Assembly (NCBI GenBank): GCA_024707265.1
Contig: JANQAB010000006.1
Location: 377,001-441,000, forward strand
Direction of reading: 5' to 3'
Length of the DNA stretch: 64,000 bases
DNA from: Sporocytophaga sp.
Lineage (GTDB): Bacteria > Bacteroidota > Bacteroidia > Cytophagales > Cytophagaceae
Part shown: in pieces, positions 28,267-37,301 of the stretch
Layout: the number at the start of each line of letters is the position of its first letter
Position numbering within the stretch: the first letter of the stretch is position 1
The notes under the pieces: model-generated
Databases searched by the model: none
What the model was told of the DNA's origin: nothing
What the model saw: the letters and a program-made list of their open reading frames with translations, nothing else
Position numbers and translations under genes: made by a program

Positions 28267-29055
28267 TTACCAGCCGATTTCTCCAGTTTCCGGATTTGTT
28301 TCTTCACTGAAAAATTTGCCTGTTGGCCCGTCTTTGTCAATTAGTGCATATTTTGCAATACGTTTTCCGGCTTCTTCAACTTCACCTCCATTATAGTTTG
28401 TAAAATCCGTTTTGGTATACCCCGGGTCAACCATGTTTATTTTGAATGCAGTATCTTTTAGTTCATAGGCCAGATGAACGGTGAACATATTTAAAGCTGA
28501 TTTTGAAGAGCCGTAAACTGCGAACTTCCCAAAATCATAGGCAGGCCAGGCAGGGTCACTTTGAAGAGATAATGAGCCAACAGTTGAACTTACCATTACA
28601 ATTCTCGGTTCTGGTCCTTTATTCAACAAATCCAGAAATGCTTGTGTTACTCTTACCACTCCGTAAACATTGGTTTCATACACTTCTTTAAAGGTATCAA
28701 TGCTTGCTTCCATGGCAGTCCAGGTTTGAGGAATATACTTACCATGCTCATCGGCCTTCACTCCGCTAATACCTGCATTGTTTATCAAAACATCCAGGCA
28801 ATCTACTTTCTTTCCGATTTCTGTCCGTGCGTTTTTAACCGAATGATCATCGGTAACATCAATTTGAATGGCTTCTACGTTTATAAAGCCTTGGGCTTTC
28901 AATCTATCGACAGCTTCCACACCTCTTTGTTTATCACGGCATCCGATGTAAACGTAAAATCCTTTTTCCAATAGTTGTTTTGCAGTTTCTAAACCGATGC
29001 CTTTATTGGCTCCTGTAATTAATGCTGATTTCATATTTTCATTTTTTAAATTCAT
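28267..29055 (-). CDS. short-chain dehydrogenase/reductase (carbonyl-reductase-like)
   Basis: NAD(P)-dependent oxidoreductase of 262 residues. The cofactor motif TGxxxGIG is in 'ALITGANKGIGLETAKQL', the 'NNAG' motif in 'VLINNAGISG', the catalytic Ser in 'VMVSSTVGSLS', and Tyr-Lys in 'YGSSKSALNMF'. The 'ANKGIGLE' form and the extra stretch before YxxxK resemble plant/animal carbonyl reductases. The substrate is unknown. It lies 57 bases downstream of the Crp/Fnr regulator, same strand. A 16-bp palindrome (29089-29104), also present before the regulator gene, stands 34 bases before the ATG at 29055, supporting this start over the internal ATG at 29034 and suggesting control by the regulator. 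Confidence 0.85.
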   Translation of the reverse strand: MNLKNENMKSALITGANKGIGLETAKQLLEKGFYVYIGCRDKQRGVEAVDRLKAQGFINVEAIQIDVTDDHSVKNARTEIGKKVDCLDVLINNAGISGVKADEHGKYIPQTWTAMEASIDTFKEVYETNVYGVVRVTQAFLDLLNKGPEPRIVMVSSTVGSLSLQSDPAWPAYDFGKFAVYGSSKSALNMFTVHLAYELKDTAFKINMVDPGYTKTDFTNYNGGEVEEAGKRIAKYALIDKDGPTGKFFSEETNPETGEIGW

Positions 29056-29088
29056 AAAGCAAAGATTGCCCGTTAAAAAATGAAATCG

Positions 29089-29104
29089 TTTAACATTTGG
29101 TAAA
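29089..29104. promoter_or_regulatory. candidate Crp/Fnr operator before the SDR gene
   Basis: TTTAACATTTGGTAAA: near-perfect palindrome (TTTAnCA-TT-TGGTAAA), one base different from the site at 29715-29730. It lies 34 bases before the SDR start. A TAnnTTTG-like element (AATCTTTG) lies between it and the gene on the minus strand. Confidence 0.6.
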
Positions 29105-29112
29105 AAGTAATT

Positions 29113-29682
29113 TTAGCGAATGTTTTTCCTGATTCTGCTTAATGATTGTTGTGTAACTCCCAGATAAGAAGCTATGTAAGAAAGAGGAACACGATTAGCA
29201 AGTGTAGGGAATTTTTGAATGAACGATAAATAGCGCGTAGTAGCGTCTTCCGAAACTAAAGGACTTCTCCTTTCTATTTTTTCTACAAGACATTTCTGAA
29301 CTATTTTTATCACAATCTTATCCCAGCCGATGATGATGTTTAAAAGCTCGTCCCAATCCTTTTTGGAGAATATAAGCACCCTGCAGTCTGTAATTGCCTG
29401 TAAATATTGGGAAGCAGGCATACCTGCCTCAAAGTTCTGATAGTCCGTAACGAAATGATTTTCGTCAATTAAATAATCCGTAATTTCCTGACCTTTGTTA
29501 TTGTAATAGCAAAAACGAAAAATACCTTCAAGAACAAAACCAACCTGCCGTGGAATTTTACCTGCTTCTGAAAGGTATTCATCTTTACGAAGTTCTATTT
29601 CAGTTGCTTTACTTTTTATCAGATCGATTTGCTGCTTGTTCAGGTTGCCAAACTGTAAAATGTATTCTATTAACTCTTCCAT
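29113..29682 (-). CDS. Crp/Fnr-family transcription regulator
   Basis: A 189-residue regulator with an N-terminal cyclic-nucleotide-binding-type beta barrel ('KDEYLSEAGKIPRQVGFVLEGIFRFCYYNNKGQE', split between strands) and a C-terminal winged helix ending 'SYIASYLGVTQQSLSRIRKNIR', whose recognition helix is 'VTQQSLSRIRK'. This shortened form is common in Bacteroidota. There are no Cys residues placed for an Fnr-type Fe-S cluster. It precedes the SDR gene on the same strand. The same palindrome lies 33 bases before this gene (29715-29730) and 34 bases before the SDR gene, so autoregulation plus control of the SDR is likely (inference). The inducer is unknown. Confidence 0.88.
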   Translation of the reverse strand: MEELIEYILQFGNLNKQQIDLIKSKATEIELRKDEYLSEAGKIPRQVGFVLEGIFRFCYYNNKGQEITDYLIDENHFVTDYQNFEAGMPASQYLQAITDCRVLIFSKKDWDELLNIIIGWDKIVIKIVQKCLVEKIERRSPLVSEDATTRYLSFIQKFPTLANRVPLSYIASYLGVTQQSLSRIRKNIR

Positions 29683-29714
29683 AGAGTAAAATTATCAAAT
29701 AGTTTGAGCTATGA

Positions 29715-29730
29715 TTTACCATTTGGTAAA
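29715..29730. promoter_or_regulatory. candidate operator before the Crp/Fnr gene
   Basis: TTTACCATTTGGTAAA: perfect 7-bp inverted repeat with a 2-bp centre, 33 bases upstream of the regulator start codon. Its twin is at 29089-29104. Confidence 0.6.
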
Positions 29731-29798
29731 AAGAAGAACTGATCCAATAAATTTTCAGATGATCCCCAAAAATGGCTCTATTAAGATAATATAAAAGC

Positions 29799-29833
29799 AA
29801 AAATCCTCACCTGAAAATTCAAGTGAGGATTAT
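29799..29833 (-). terminator. hairpin terminator after tRNA-Lys
   Basis: Stem 'aatcctcac(c)tg ... ca(a)gtgaggatt' just past the 3' end of the tRNA at 29845; on the minus strand it is followed by a T5 run. Confidence 0.7.
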
Positions 29834-29844
29834 AAATCGGAATG

Positions 29845-29917
29845 TGAACCCGCTGGGATTCGAACCCAGGACCCCTACATTAAAAGTGTAATGCTCTACC
29901 AGCTGAGCTACGGATTC
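29845..29917 (-). tRNA. tRNA-Lys (anticodon TTT)
   Basis: A 73-nt cloverleaf on the minus strand: acceptor GAATCCG paired with CGGGTTC, discriminator A, D-arm 'AGCTCAGCTGGTAGAGC', anticodon loop with TTT, and T-arm with GGTTCGAAT. CCA is not encoded. Identical to the copy at 30011-30083. Confidence 0.95.
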
Positions 29918-29980
29918 CTATGAAAACTTACTATTACTCTTGTTTGATAAATCTTTAGCTTCTCTAAAGATGCGATAAAA

Positions 29981-30008
29981 AAAGATCCTCTGCCTTCAGA
30001 GGATCTTT
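29981..30008 (-). terminator. hairpin terminator between the two tRNA-Lys genes
   Basis: Perfect 12-bp stem (aaagatcctctg ... cagaggatcttt) with a 4-nt loop and a T-rich minus-strand tail. It ends the upstream tRNA-Lys transcript. Confidence 0.8.
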
Positions 30009-30010
30009 TG

Positions 30011-30083
30011 TGAACCCGCTGGGATTCGAACCCAGGACCCCTACATTAAAAGTGTAATGCTCTACCAGCTGAGCTACGGATTC
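30011..30083 (-). tRNA. tRNA-Lys (anticodon TTT), second copy
   Basis: Same 73-nt sequence as at 29845-29917, with all cloverleaf arms. A TACTTTTG promoter element lies 45 bases before its 5' end on the minus strand. Confidence 0.95.
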
Positions 30084-30127
30084 TTGTTTTTTTTGCTTTT
30101 TCGAAATCGTTTTCCGTAAATGCGATG

Positions 30128-30159
30128 CAAAAGTATAAGCTTTTTTTTATATTTGCAAA
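30128..30159 (-). promoter_or_regulatory. promoter for tRNA-Lys
   Basis: On the minus strand, TTTG (30159-30156) is followed after 20 bases by TACTTTTG (30135-30128), matching the Bacteroidota primary-sigma form TTTG-N19-TAnnTTTG. Transcription would start near 30121, ~38 bases before the tRNA. A TATATTTG element for the opposite strand (30148-30155) lies inside it. Confidence 0.6.
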
Positions 30160-30161
30160 AC

Positions 30162-30923
30162 ATGAAGCGAATTTTATTTACAACACTTACCTTTTTTTTT
30201 CTAATCCCCTTTGCTTGCCGCGCCAATTACGCTGATTCCCTGAAGATTGCAGATTCATTATTCAGAGAAAAAAAATATCCACAATCTTATAAAATCTATT
30301 CCGGCATACTTTCTTCCACTGAAAAATTCACTCCGAGAATGCTTCTTAAAATGGCTATGATCAAAGAGCAGGAAGGCGATTACACCATGGCACTTTATTA
30401 CCTGAACCTTCTCTACAAATACCAGCCTGACAAAAGAGTGCTTGATAAAATGGATGAACTGGCATCAGCACACCAGCTTACAGGATATACGTTTACAGAT
30501 CTTGAATACTTTATTTCGCTTTACAACCAATATTACTATTACATTATATTCTTCTTTCTTATCGTATCTGCAATCATCTACCTGTATCTCATCTTTAAAA
30601 AGTTTTATAATAAAAAACTCGGCCTGCGTCCTCTCTTCTTCGTTTTTGTATTGTCCTTTGCATACATCCTCACCAATTACGATATCGTTCCCATGAAGGG
30701 AATCGTCAGCAAGGACCATTCTTATTTAATGAGCGGCCCTTCTGCAGGTGCTGATCCTGTAGCTGAGATAGAGAAAGGTCATCGTGTTATTGTCTGGTCT
30801 GAAGATGATGTATGGTACAGAATCAGTTGGGAAGGTGAATTTGTTTACATCAAAAAAAATCATCTCCTGCTGGTAGGAGATGAAAATCATTTAAGGGGTG
30901 AATCTTTCTCTTTTGATATATGA
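30162..30923 (+). CDS. TPR and SH3-domain membrane protein (BatE-like)
   Basis: A 253-residue envelope protein. The ATG at 30162 is chosen because a signal peptide (MKRILFTTLTFFFLIPFAC) starts there; the in-frame ATG at 30120 would add residues overlapping the tRNA promoter. Residues ~25-105 hold helical TPR-like repeats ('YPQSYKIYSGIL ... GDYTMALYYLNLLYKYQPD'). Two membrane segments (~128-148 and ~162-180) follow, and a C-terminal bacterial SH3-like domain ('SYLMSGPSAGADPVAEIEKGHRVIVW ... FVYIKKNHL'). The layout resembles BatE of the Bacteroidota aerotolerance operon, but no other bat gene is near. A TATATTTG element sits 7 bases upstream, giving an almost leaderless mRNA. Its 3' end overlaps the convergent SDR gene by 37 bases. 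Confidence 0.75.
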   Translation: MKRILFTTLTFFFLIPFACRANYADSLKIADSLFREKKYPQSYKIYSGILSSTEKFTPRMLLKMAMIKEQEGDYTMALYYLNLLYKYQPDKRVLDKMDELASAHQLTGYTFTDLEYFISLYNQYYYYIIFFFLIVSAIIYLYLIFKKFYNKKLGLRPLFFVFVLSFAYILTNYDIVPMKGIVSKDHSYLMSGPSAGADPVAEIEKGHRVIVWSEDDVWYRISWEGEFVYIKKNHLLLVGDENHLRGESFSFDI

Positions 30924-31693
30924 TTGAAGACAACTTTATCAACCAGTCCGGGGAAAAACTTCTTCAGTAAGATTGTTGATTTGCCTTGAGTGGTAAGCAC
31001 AAGATCTCTTTTTCTTTGTTCTACTGCTTTATAAATGCTCAATGCTACTTCTTCCGCGCTCATCATCTTTCCTTCATCCATGGATGATTCTCCGATGATG
31101 GTTCCGTCTTTGGACAAAGAAGTATTTCTGATATTGGAGGTCGTAAAGCCGGGACAAGCAACCAGCACATGAACATTTTTATTCAGGAGTTCTATACGAA
31201 GTGCTTCCAGAAAGCCATTCATGGCAAATTTAGACGCACTGTAGCCCGTTCTCCCGGGAAGCCCTATACTACCCGCAATAGAAGAAACACCTACTACAGA
31301 ACCCCTGTTTTTAATAATTTCAGGTAAGGCATATTTGGTCGCATAAACAGTTCCGTAAAAATTGATATCCATGACCTTTTTCAATACCCTCAAATCAGCA
31401 TCCGCAAACAATGCTCTCATAGATATACCTGCGTTGTTAATAAGTATATCTATCTTGCCATAGACTTTAACTGTCTCATTCACGAGCATTTCATTATCTT
31501 CCTCTTTTGCCGAATCAGCTTGTATCGCCAAAACTGTAATTCCCTTACTTTCGAGCAATAAAGTTGTTTCATCAAGATTAACCCTATTTCTTCCTGTTAT
31601 AACAACCTTTGCACCATTGCTTCCAAACACCTCTGCACAGGCTTTACCGATTCCTGAAGATCCGCCAGTGATGATGACTACTTTATCTTTCAT
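30887..31693 (-). CDS. short-chain dehydrogenase/reductase
   Basis: An NAD(P)-binding oxidoreductase of 268 residues, classical SDR: 'VIITGGSSGIGKACAEVF' (TGxxxGIG), 'ILINNAGISMRALF', catalytic Ser in 'VGVSSIAGSIGLPGR', 'YSASKFAMNGFLEALRIEL' (YxxxK) and 'VACPGFTTSNIR'. The 'YSASKFAMNGFLE' pattern is like DHRS7-type enzymes. It is the third gene of a probable minus-strand operon typA - hydrolase - SDR (36-bp gap to the hydrolase). The 3' end overlaps the convergent TPR/SH3 gene by 37 bases. Substrate unknown. Confidence 0.85.
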   Translation of the reverse strand: MKDKVVIITGGSSGIGKACAEVFGSNGAKVVITGRNRVNLDETTLLLESKGITVLAIQADSAKEEDNEMLVNETVKVYGKIDILINNAGISMRALFADADLRVLKKVMDINFYGTVYATKYALPEIIKNRGSVVGVSSIAGSIGLPGRTGYSASKFAMNGFLEALRIELLNKNVHVLVACPGFTTSNIRNTSLSKDGTIIGESSMDEGKMMSAEEVALSIYKAVEQRKRDLVLTTQGKSTILLKKFFPGLVDKVVFNHISKEKDSPLK

Positions 31694-31729
31694 ATCTATT
31701 AAACTATAATGCTCTTCTGAGTAATTGAT

Positions 31730-32536
31730 CTACCTGCCTTTAAAATACTTTGCAACAGCATGTATGAGATTAGAATGCCCGGCAGTAAGTATTTCCAATT
31801 TATAATTATTCAGATTACGAAGAAAATACTTCATATTCTTCAGATTTATGATTTTGTCATAAGTCCCTAAGAAGAGTTCCAGCTCGATATTGTTTTCATT
31901 AAGAATCGTTACAACCTTTCTGGTACTGAATTTAAGATCTCTGTAAACGATCCATGAAAAATAAACCCTTCTTCTCTGGGCTCTGGTAATCATTTGTGTA
32001 TTAGCAAATCGTTGCAGACTTTTATCTAGCAGCCTAAACCTGTTTAGGGCATTAACAACATTATGATAAATCCGGGGCTTTACAATGGTTCTTTTAAATA
32101 TCCCCTGCAGAAGCCTGGGATAAGTGGCAATGCTGTACCAGAAGCTTGTTTTGATGCCATCCGGGGCTATCAGAATCACTTTATCAATCTTTGAATAATA
32201 ATACTCAAGGCTTGAAAGTACAAACTTCCCTCCCATGCTAAAACCTAATAAACTGAATCTTTCTATTTGTTGACTTTCCAAAAAACCGGCAAAAAAATTA
32301 TTCCAGAATTCTTTCTGAAGAGGCTGGTCTCCAAATGGCCAATAGCTTTTACCATGAAAAAATAAATCAAAACTGTAGATGGTGTACTCATCCGAAAGTA
32401 CTTCTTCCAGCTCATAGAAATGATTTGAGGTCTGCCCAAAACCATGAAAGGTAAGAAGTACCTTCTTACCTTTCCCTGATTTGGAGTAGTGCATGAGCGC
32501 CTTTCGGTGCTCATGATACCCATATTCTCTTTGCAT
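31730..32536 (-). CDS. alpha/beta hydrolase
   Basis: Cytoplasmic hydrolase of 268 residues: oxyanion-hole motif 'LLTFHGFGQTSNHF', nucleophile elbow 'LLGFSMGGKFV' with Ser in GxSxG, acidic residue probably in 'LFLGTYDKII', and catalytic His in 'LTAGHSNLIHAV'. No lid domain specific to a known subfamily is recognised, so the substrate is open. It starts 6 bases after the typA stop and is followed by an SDR gene, so all three are likely one operon. Confidence 0.85.
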   Translation of the reverse strand: MQREYGYHEHRKALMHYSKSGKGKKVLLTFHGFGQTSNHFYELEEVLSDEYTIYSFDLFFHGKSYWPFGDQPLQKEFWNNFFAGFLESQQIERFSLLGFSMGGKFVLSSLEYYYSKIDKVILIAPDGIKTSFWYSIATYPRLLQGIFKRTIVKPRIYHNVVNALNRFRLLDKSLQRFANTQMITRAQRRRVYFSWIVYRDLKFSTRKVVTILNENNIELELFLGTYDKIINLKNMKYFLRNLNNYKLEILTAGHSNLIHAVAKYFKGR

Positions 32537-32542
32537 TAAAGA

Positions 32543-34357
32543 TTAAGAAACGGTCTCTGATTTCTTAGACATTCTGGTTCTCTCACCTTCCTCAAGATAA
32601 ATCTTACGCATTCTGATGCTCTTTGGAGTTACCTCTAGGTATTCATCTCCCTGAATATATTCCATAGACTCTTCTAATGAGAAATTTACTTTAGGAGCAA
32701 TTTTAACGTTATCGTCAGAACCTGAAGCACGCATGTTAGTCAGTTTCTTTCCTTTCAAAATATTTACAACAAGGTCATTTCCTCTTGTATGCTCCCCTAT
32801 TACCTGTCCCATGTAAATCTCTTCTCCCGGATCAACAAAGAAAAATCCTCTGTCCTGAAGTTTATCGATTGCATAAGCAGTCGTAGTACCAGTTTCCATA
32901 GAGATTAAAGATCCGCTTAATCTACCCGGAATCTGACCTTTGTATGGCTCATAAGCTTTAAATCGGTGAGTCATGATGGCCTCACCAGCTGTTGCTGTAA
33001 GCACGTTATTTCTTAGACCGATGATACCTCTTGAAGGAATGTTGAATTCTAGGTGCTGAAGATCACCTTTCGGCTCCATAATCAATAACTCACCTTTTCT
33101 TTGAGTTACTAATTCGATTACTTTACCAGAGGTTGTTTCAGGAACATCTACAACAAGAATCTCTACCGGCTCACATTTCTGACCATCAACTTCTTTGAAG
33201 ATTACCTGTGGCTGACCCACCTGAAGCTCATACCCTTCTCTTCTCATTGTCTCAATCAATACAGACAAGTGAAGGATACCTCTTCCAAATACAAGGAATT
33301 TATCTTCAGAATCTGTTTCAACTACTCTTAAAGCCAGGTTCTTCTCAGTTTCCTTCATCAGTCTGTCTCTGATGTGACGTGATGTTACAAACTTACCTTC
33401 TTTACCGAAGAACGGGCTGTTATTAATCGTAAACAGCATACTCATGGTAGGCTCGTCTACTGCAATTCTTTCCAATGGCTCCGGATTTTCAGCATCGGTA
33501 AGTGTATCACCTATCTCAAAATCGTCAAGACCTGTTACAGCACAAATATCACCGGCTGTCACAGACTCCACTTTCAATTTTCCAAGACCTTCAAATACGT
33601 GAAGCTCTTTTATTTTTACTTTCTTTATAGAACCATCTGCTTTGGTAAGCGACATATTGGCACCTTCTTTCAGCTCGCCTCTGAACACTCTACCGATAGC
33701 AATTCTACCCTGATAAGCTGAATAATCCAGAGAGGTAACCTGCATTTGAGGAATTCCTTCACGACGTGGTGCTTCAGGTATGTGCTCTACGATTGCATCA
33801 ATCAATGGAACAATTGAATCTGTAGGATTTCTAAAATCCGGTCCCATCCATCCTTGTTTGGATGAGCCATACATAGTAACAAAGTCAAGCTGATCTTCTG
33901 TAGCTCCGAGGTTGAACATTAGGTCAAATACTGACTCATGGACTTCATCCGGACGGCAATTTTCTTTATCTACTTTATTTACAACGACAATCGGCTTTAA
34001 CCCTAAATTAAGTGCTTTGCCTAATACGAATCTCGTCTGAGGCATTGGCCCTTCAAACGCATCGACAAGCAAAATAACACCGTCTGCCATTTTCAAAACA
34101 CGCTCTACCTCACCACCAAAGTCGGCGTGACCGGGAGTATCTATAATATTAATTTTGATACCTTTATACCTTACGGAAACGTTTTTCGCAAGAATTGTAA
34201 TACCTCTTTCCCTTTCAAGATCATTATTGTCCAGAAGCAGATCGTTAAACTCCTGGTTTTCTCTAAAGATTTTAGAGGCGTGAATGATCTTGTCTACCAG
34301 GGTAGTTTTACCGTGGTCAACGTGTGCTATAATTGCAATATTCCTGATGCTTTGCAT
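32543..34357 (-). CDS. typA: ribosome-associated GTPase TypA/BipA
   Basis: Translational GTPase of 604 residues, the normal length. P-loop 'AHVDHGKTTLVDKII', switch I/G2 'RERGITILAKN', G3 'DTPGHADFGGEVERVL', and G4 'VVNKVDKENCRP'. The C-terminal region contains 'MEPKGDLQHLEFNIPSRGIIGLRN' and 'RASGSDDNVKIAPK', both typical of BipA and absent from EF-G. It binds ribosomes and supports 50S assembly and stress or cold growth. It is first gene of the operon with a hydrolase and an SDR, and is divergent from metG. Confidence 0.97.
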   Translation of the reverse strand: MQSIRNIAIIAHVDHGKTTLVDKIIHASKIFRENQEFNDLLLDNNDLERERGITILAKNVSVRYKGIKINIIDTPGHADFGGEVERVLKMADGVILLVDAFEGPMPQTRFVLGKALNLGLKPIVVVNKVDKENCRPDEVHESVFDLMFNLGATEDQLDFVTMYGSSKQGWMGPDFRNPTDSIVPLIDAIVEHIPEAPRREGIPQMQVTSLDYSAYQGRIAIGRVFRGELKEGANMSLTKADGSIKKVKIKELHVFEGLGKLKVESVTAGDICAVTGLDDFEIGDTLTDAENPEPLERIAVDEPTMSMLFTINNSPFFGKEGKFVTSRHIRDRLMKETEKNLALRVVETDSEDKFLVFGRGILHLSVLIETMRREGYELQVGQPQVIFKEVDGQKCEPVEILVVDVPETTSGKVIELVTQRKGELLIMEPKGDLQHLEFNIPSRGIIGLRNNVLTATAGEAIMTHRFKAYEPYKGQIPGRLSGSLISMETGTTTAYAIDKLQDRGFFFVDPGEEIYMGQVIGEHTRGNDLVVNILKGKKLTNMRASGSDDNVKIAPKVNFSLEESMEYIQGDEYLEVTPKSIRMRKIYLEEGERTRMSKKSETVS

Positions 34358-34569
34358 ATATTTTGTGAAAACTAAGCTACAAAATTAAAAAAATAGTTTC
34401 GAATTGCTTAGTAATTAGGTTAATTTCTGACGAAGAACCTCAATAATTCTTCCCTAACAACCCTAAACTATGCTCAAAAGCCTATTTCTTATTGTTTTAG
34501 TCCTAACACGACTTATTTAAAAATAGTTGACCTTGCAAAAGAAAAAGTAAATTTTCTGATTGCACCAGT

Positions 34570-34632
34570 TATATTTGCACTCCTTAATAAAAAAACGAAA
34601 CAGCCTTTGGTCTGTTTTCTCAAATATATTTG
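34570..34632 (+). promoter_or_regulatory. two candidate metG promoter elements
   Basis: TATATTTG occurs twice upstream of metG, at 34570-34577 and 34625-34632, matching the TAnnTTTG -7 box. TTTG at 34606-34609 lies 15 bases before the second, shorter than the ideal 19. Which one is used cannot be told. Confidence 0.4.
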
Positions 34633-34648
34633 TTCTTATTTTTAGCAT

Positions 34649-36703
34649 ATGAGTAAAAATTACAAAAGACATACAATTACTGCGGCTTTGCCTTATGCAA
34701 ACGGTCCTGTACATATCGGTCACCTTGCCGGTGTATATGTCCCTGCAGACATTTACGCAAGATATCTAAGACTCAAGGGAGAAGATGTGCTCTTTGTCTG
34801 CGGATCAGATGAACATGGTGTTCCGATTACCATCAGAGCTAAAAAAGAAGGCATTACGCCTCAACAGGCAGTCGATAAATACCATACTATTATTAAGGAT
34901 TCTTTCAAAGATTTCGGAATATCCTTTAATATATACTCCAGAACTTCTGCCAAAGTACACCATGAAACCTCTTCAGAGTTTTTTAAAACGCTTTACAATA
35001 AAGGAATTTTCGAAGAAAAAGTAACGGAACAATACTTTGATCCTAAAGCACTTCAGTTCCTGGCTGACAGATATATTGAAGGAACCTGCCCAAAATGCGG
35101 ATTTGAAAAGGCTTATGGAGATCAGTGTGAAAACTGTGGTAGCACTTTAAGTCCTTCCGAACTTATAAATCCCCACTCTACGCTAAGCGGAGAAAAACCC
35201 GTACTAAAATCTACTAAACACTGGTACCTTCCACTAGACAAATATGAAAACTGGCTAAGAGAATGGATACTGGAAGGACATAAAGAATGGAAGGCCAATG
35301 TTTACGGGCAGTGCAAATCCTGGATAGACCAGGGACTTCAGCCCCGTGCGGTAACCAGAGATCTTGACTGGGGAGTACCGGTTCCTCTTCCCGGCACAGA
35401 AGGAAAAGTTTTATATGTATGGTTTGATGCACCAATAGGATATATTTCCGCAACCAAGGACTGGGCACAGCAACAGGGAACCCCGGAGGCATGGGTTCCC
35501 TACTGGCAAGATCAGGACACCAAACTTGTGCATTTTATAGGAAAAGACAACATCGTATTCCATTGTGTTATCTTCCCCGTAATGCTGAAGACGCATGGAG
35601 ATTATATACTCCCTGACAATGTACCTGCGAATGAATTTCTGAATCTCGAAGGAAACAAAATTTCTACCTCGAGGAACTGGGCTGTATGGCTCCATGAATA
35701 CCTTCAGGAGTTTCCGGGTAAAGCAGACGTGCTCAGATATACCCTTTGCGCTAATGCTCCGGAAACCAAAGACAATGATTTTACCTGGAAAGATTTTCAG
35801 GCTAGAAACAACAATGAACTGGTAGCCATTTTCGGGAATTTTGTTAACCGCGCAGTAGTACTTACACACAAAAACTATGAAGGTATTGTTCCCGCTCAGG
35901 GCACACTTGAGAATATAGACAAAGAAGTGCTTGAAAAGCTGAAAGAATTGCCTGAAAAAGTAGCCGGTTCCATTGAAGCATACAGATTCAGAGAGGCATT
36001 AACTTTCATGATGGAACTCGCAAGGGCTGGAAACAAATATCTTGCAGATACAGAGCCGTGGAAACTGATCAAAACTGATGAATCCAGAGTTAAAACCATT
36101 CTGAACATCAGCCTTCAGATATCTGCCAGTCTTGCAATTCTTGCAGAGCCATTTATGCCATATACTGCAGTAAAACTTTCTGAAATGTTGGGACTAGAAA
36201 ACTTATCCTGGAAAGACGCAGGAAAGGAAAACCTTGTAGCCAGCGGTCATCATCTTAAAGCGGGAGGTTTATTATTTGATAAAATAGAAGATGCAACCAT
36301 TGAAGCTCAGGTTAAAAAGCTCCAGGATACCAAGATAGCTAATGAGCTTGCAAGCAAAACTGTAGCACCGGAAAAGCCGGCAGTTCAGTTTGACGATTTT
36401 ACCCAAATGGATATTCGTATCGCAACCATCATTGAAGCAGAAAAAGTAGCAAAAACCAAAAAGCTTCTCAAGCTTAAACTTGATACCGGAATCGATACAA
36501 GAACAGTAGTAAGTGGTATTGCTGAATATTATGAGCCAGAAAAAATTATCGGTCAACAGGTTTGTCTGCTAGCCAACCTCGCTCCCAGAGAAATAAAAGG
36601 AATTGAATCTAAAGGAATGATTTTAATGGCGGAAGATAAAGATGGTAAACTTTCCTTTGTGAGCCCGGTAAATAATATTACTAACGGCGGAACAGTAAGT
36701 TAA
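34649..36703 (+). CDS. metG: methionyl-tRNA synthetase
   Basis: Charges tRNA-Met with methionine. Class I synthetase of 684 residues: HIGH motif at residues 22-25 ('[10 protein letters not shown]'), a zinc knuckle '[18 protein letters not shown]' (four Cys), and the KMSKS-equivalent 'NKISTS' with Lys near 337. After the anticodon-binding helical domain, an acidic/basic linker ('[10 protein letters not shown]') leads to a C-terminal tRNA-binding (Trbp111-like) domain: '[23 protein letters not shown]' ... '[16 protein letters not shown]'. The frame is intact. It is divergent from typA and ends at a clear terminator. Confidence 0.97.
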   Translation: MSKNYKRHTITAALPYANGPVHIGHLAGVYVPADIYARYLRLKGEDVLFVCGSDEHGVPITIRAKKEGITPQQAVDKYHTIIKDSFKDFGISFNIYSRTSAKVHHETSSEFFKTLYNKGIFEEKVTEQYFDPKALQFLADRYIEGTCPKCGFEKAYGDQCENCGSTLSPSELINPHSTLSGEKPVLKSTKHWYLPLDKYENWLREWILEGHKEWKANVYGQCKSWIDQGLQPRAVTRDLDWGVPVPLPGTEGKVLYVWFDAPIGYISATKDWAQQQGTPEAWVPYWQDQDTKLVHFIGKDNIVFHCVIFPVMLKTHGDYILPDNVPANEFLNLEGNKISTSRNWAVWLHEYLQEFPGKADVLRYTLCANAPETKDNDFTWKDFQARNNNELVAIFGNFVNRAVVLTHKNYEGIVPAQGTLENIDKEVLEKLKELPEKVAGSIEAYRFREALTFMMELARAGNKYLADTEPWKLIKTDESRVKTILNISLQISASLAILAEPFMPYTAVKLSEMLGLENLSWKDAGKENLVASGHHLKAGGLLFDKIEDATIEAQVKKLQDTKIANELASKTVAPEKPAVQFDDFTQMDIRIATIIEAEKVAKTKKLLKLKLDTGIDTRTVVSGIAEYYEPEKIIGQQVCLLANLAPREIKGIESKGMILMAEDKDGKLSFVSPVNNITNGGTVS

Positions 36704-36726
36704 AAACAGTTTGTCCTTATATTATT

Positions 36727-36754
36727 AAAGCCCAATTAAAATTGGGCTTTTTTT
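36727..36754 (+). terminator. metG terminator
   Basis: Perfect stem aaagcccaat ... attgggcttt with a 4-nt loop and a run of T, 23 bases after the metG stop. Confidence 0.85.
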
Positions 36755-37130
36755 ATACCCATTTTTTGAGAGAATAAAAGCAAAAGAGTTAAATGTTTAA
36801 ACATACAAGTGATAAAAGTTTAAAACTTACAATTCATTTTTTAACCAAAAAAAACTATAAATTACCTATACCCAAAAATAATTATCTAAACACAACAACC
36901 ATTCACATTAATAATAAGCTCATTCATTTAAAAAATAGCAATAAATAATCATCTTCTCAACAAATAAATTACATCAAAATTTAAATTTATTAAAAAAAAT
37001 GCTGCATTTATCTACAACCTTTCATGTGCAAAAAGTATCTATATTCTGTAAGTCTTAATTATGGACTGAAAATAAAACTCAAATCTTTTTGATATTTTTT
37101 TTATTTTTTTTTAATATCTTTTTACCTGGG

Positions 37131-37164
37131 GACCCCTTTGAGAAATCTAAGGGGTCTTTTTTTT
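37131..37164 (+). terminator. orphan intrinsic terminator
   Basis: Perfect 8-bp GC-rich stem (gacccctt ... aaggggtc) with a 10-nt loop and T8 tail, ~430 bases beyond metG and its own terminator. It points along the plus strand into nothing but the convergent pth gene, so it probably ends an unannotated small RNA. Confidence 0.75.
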
Positions 37165-37301
37165 ACCATTAAGACCAACAACCAGGATTAATTGAATATT
37201 TCAGTAATTCAAAAAAACATCGGACTCATTCCTGGAATAAGGCTAAGCAATTGAAACAGTCTTCCATTTCAATACAAATTCACATTAAGACTTTTGACCA
37301 T

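Larger units (their letters stand above)
36704..37301. other. 598-bp intergenic region with two terminators
   Basis: Extremely AT-rich region between convergent metG and pth. It holds the metG terminator and a second, orphan plus-strand terminator at 37131-37164. No ORF is visible; a small RNA ending at the second terminator is possible. Confidence 0.5.

Noticed and set aside
29845..30083. Direct repeat as a mobile-element or integration signature
   Set aside because: The repeated 73 bases are two complete tRNA-Lys genes with separate terminators; no integrase or att-like remnant is near.
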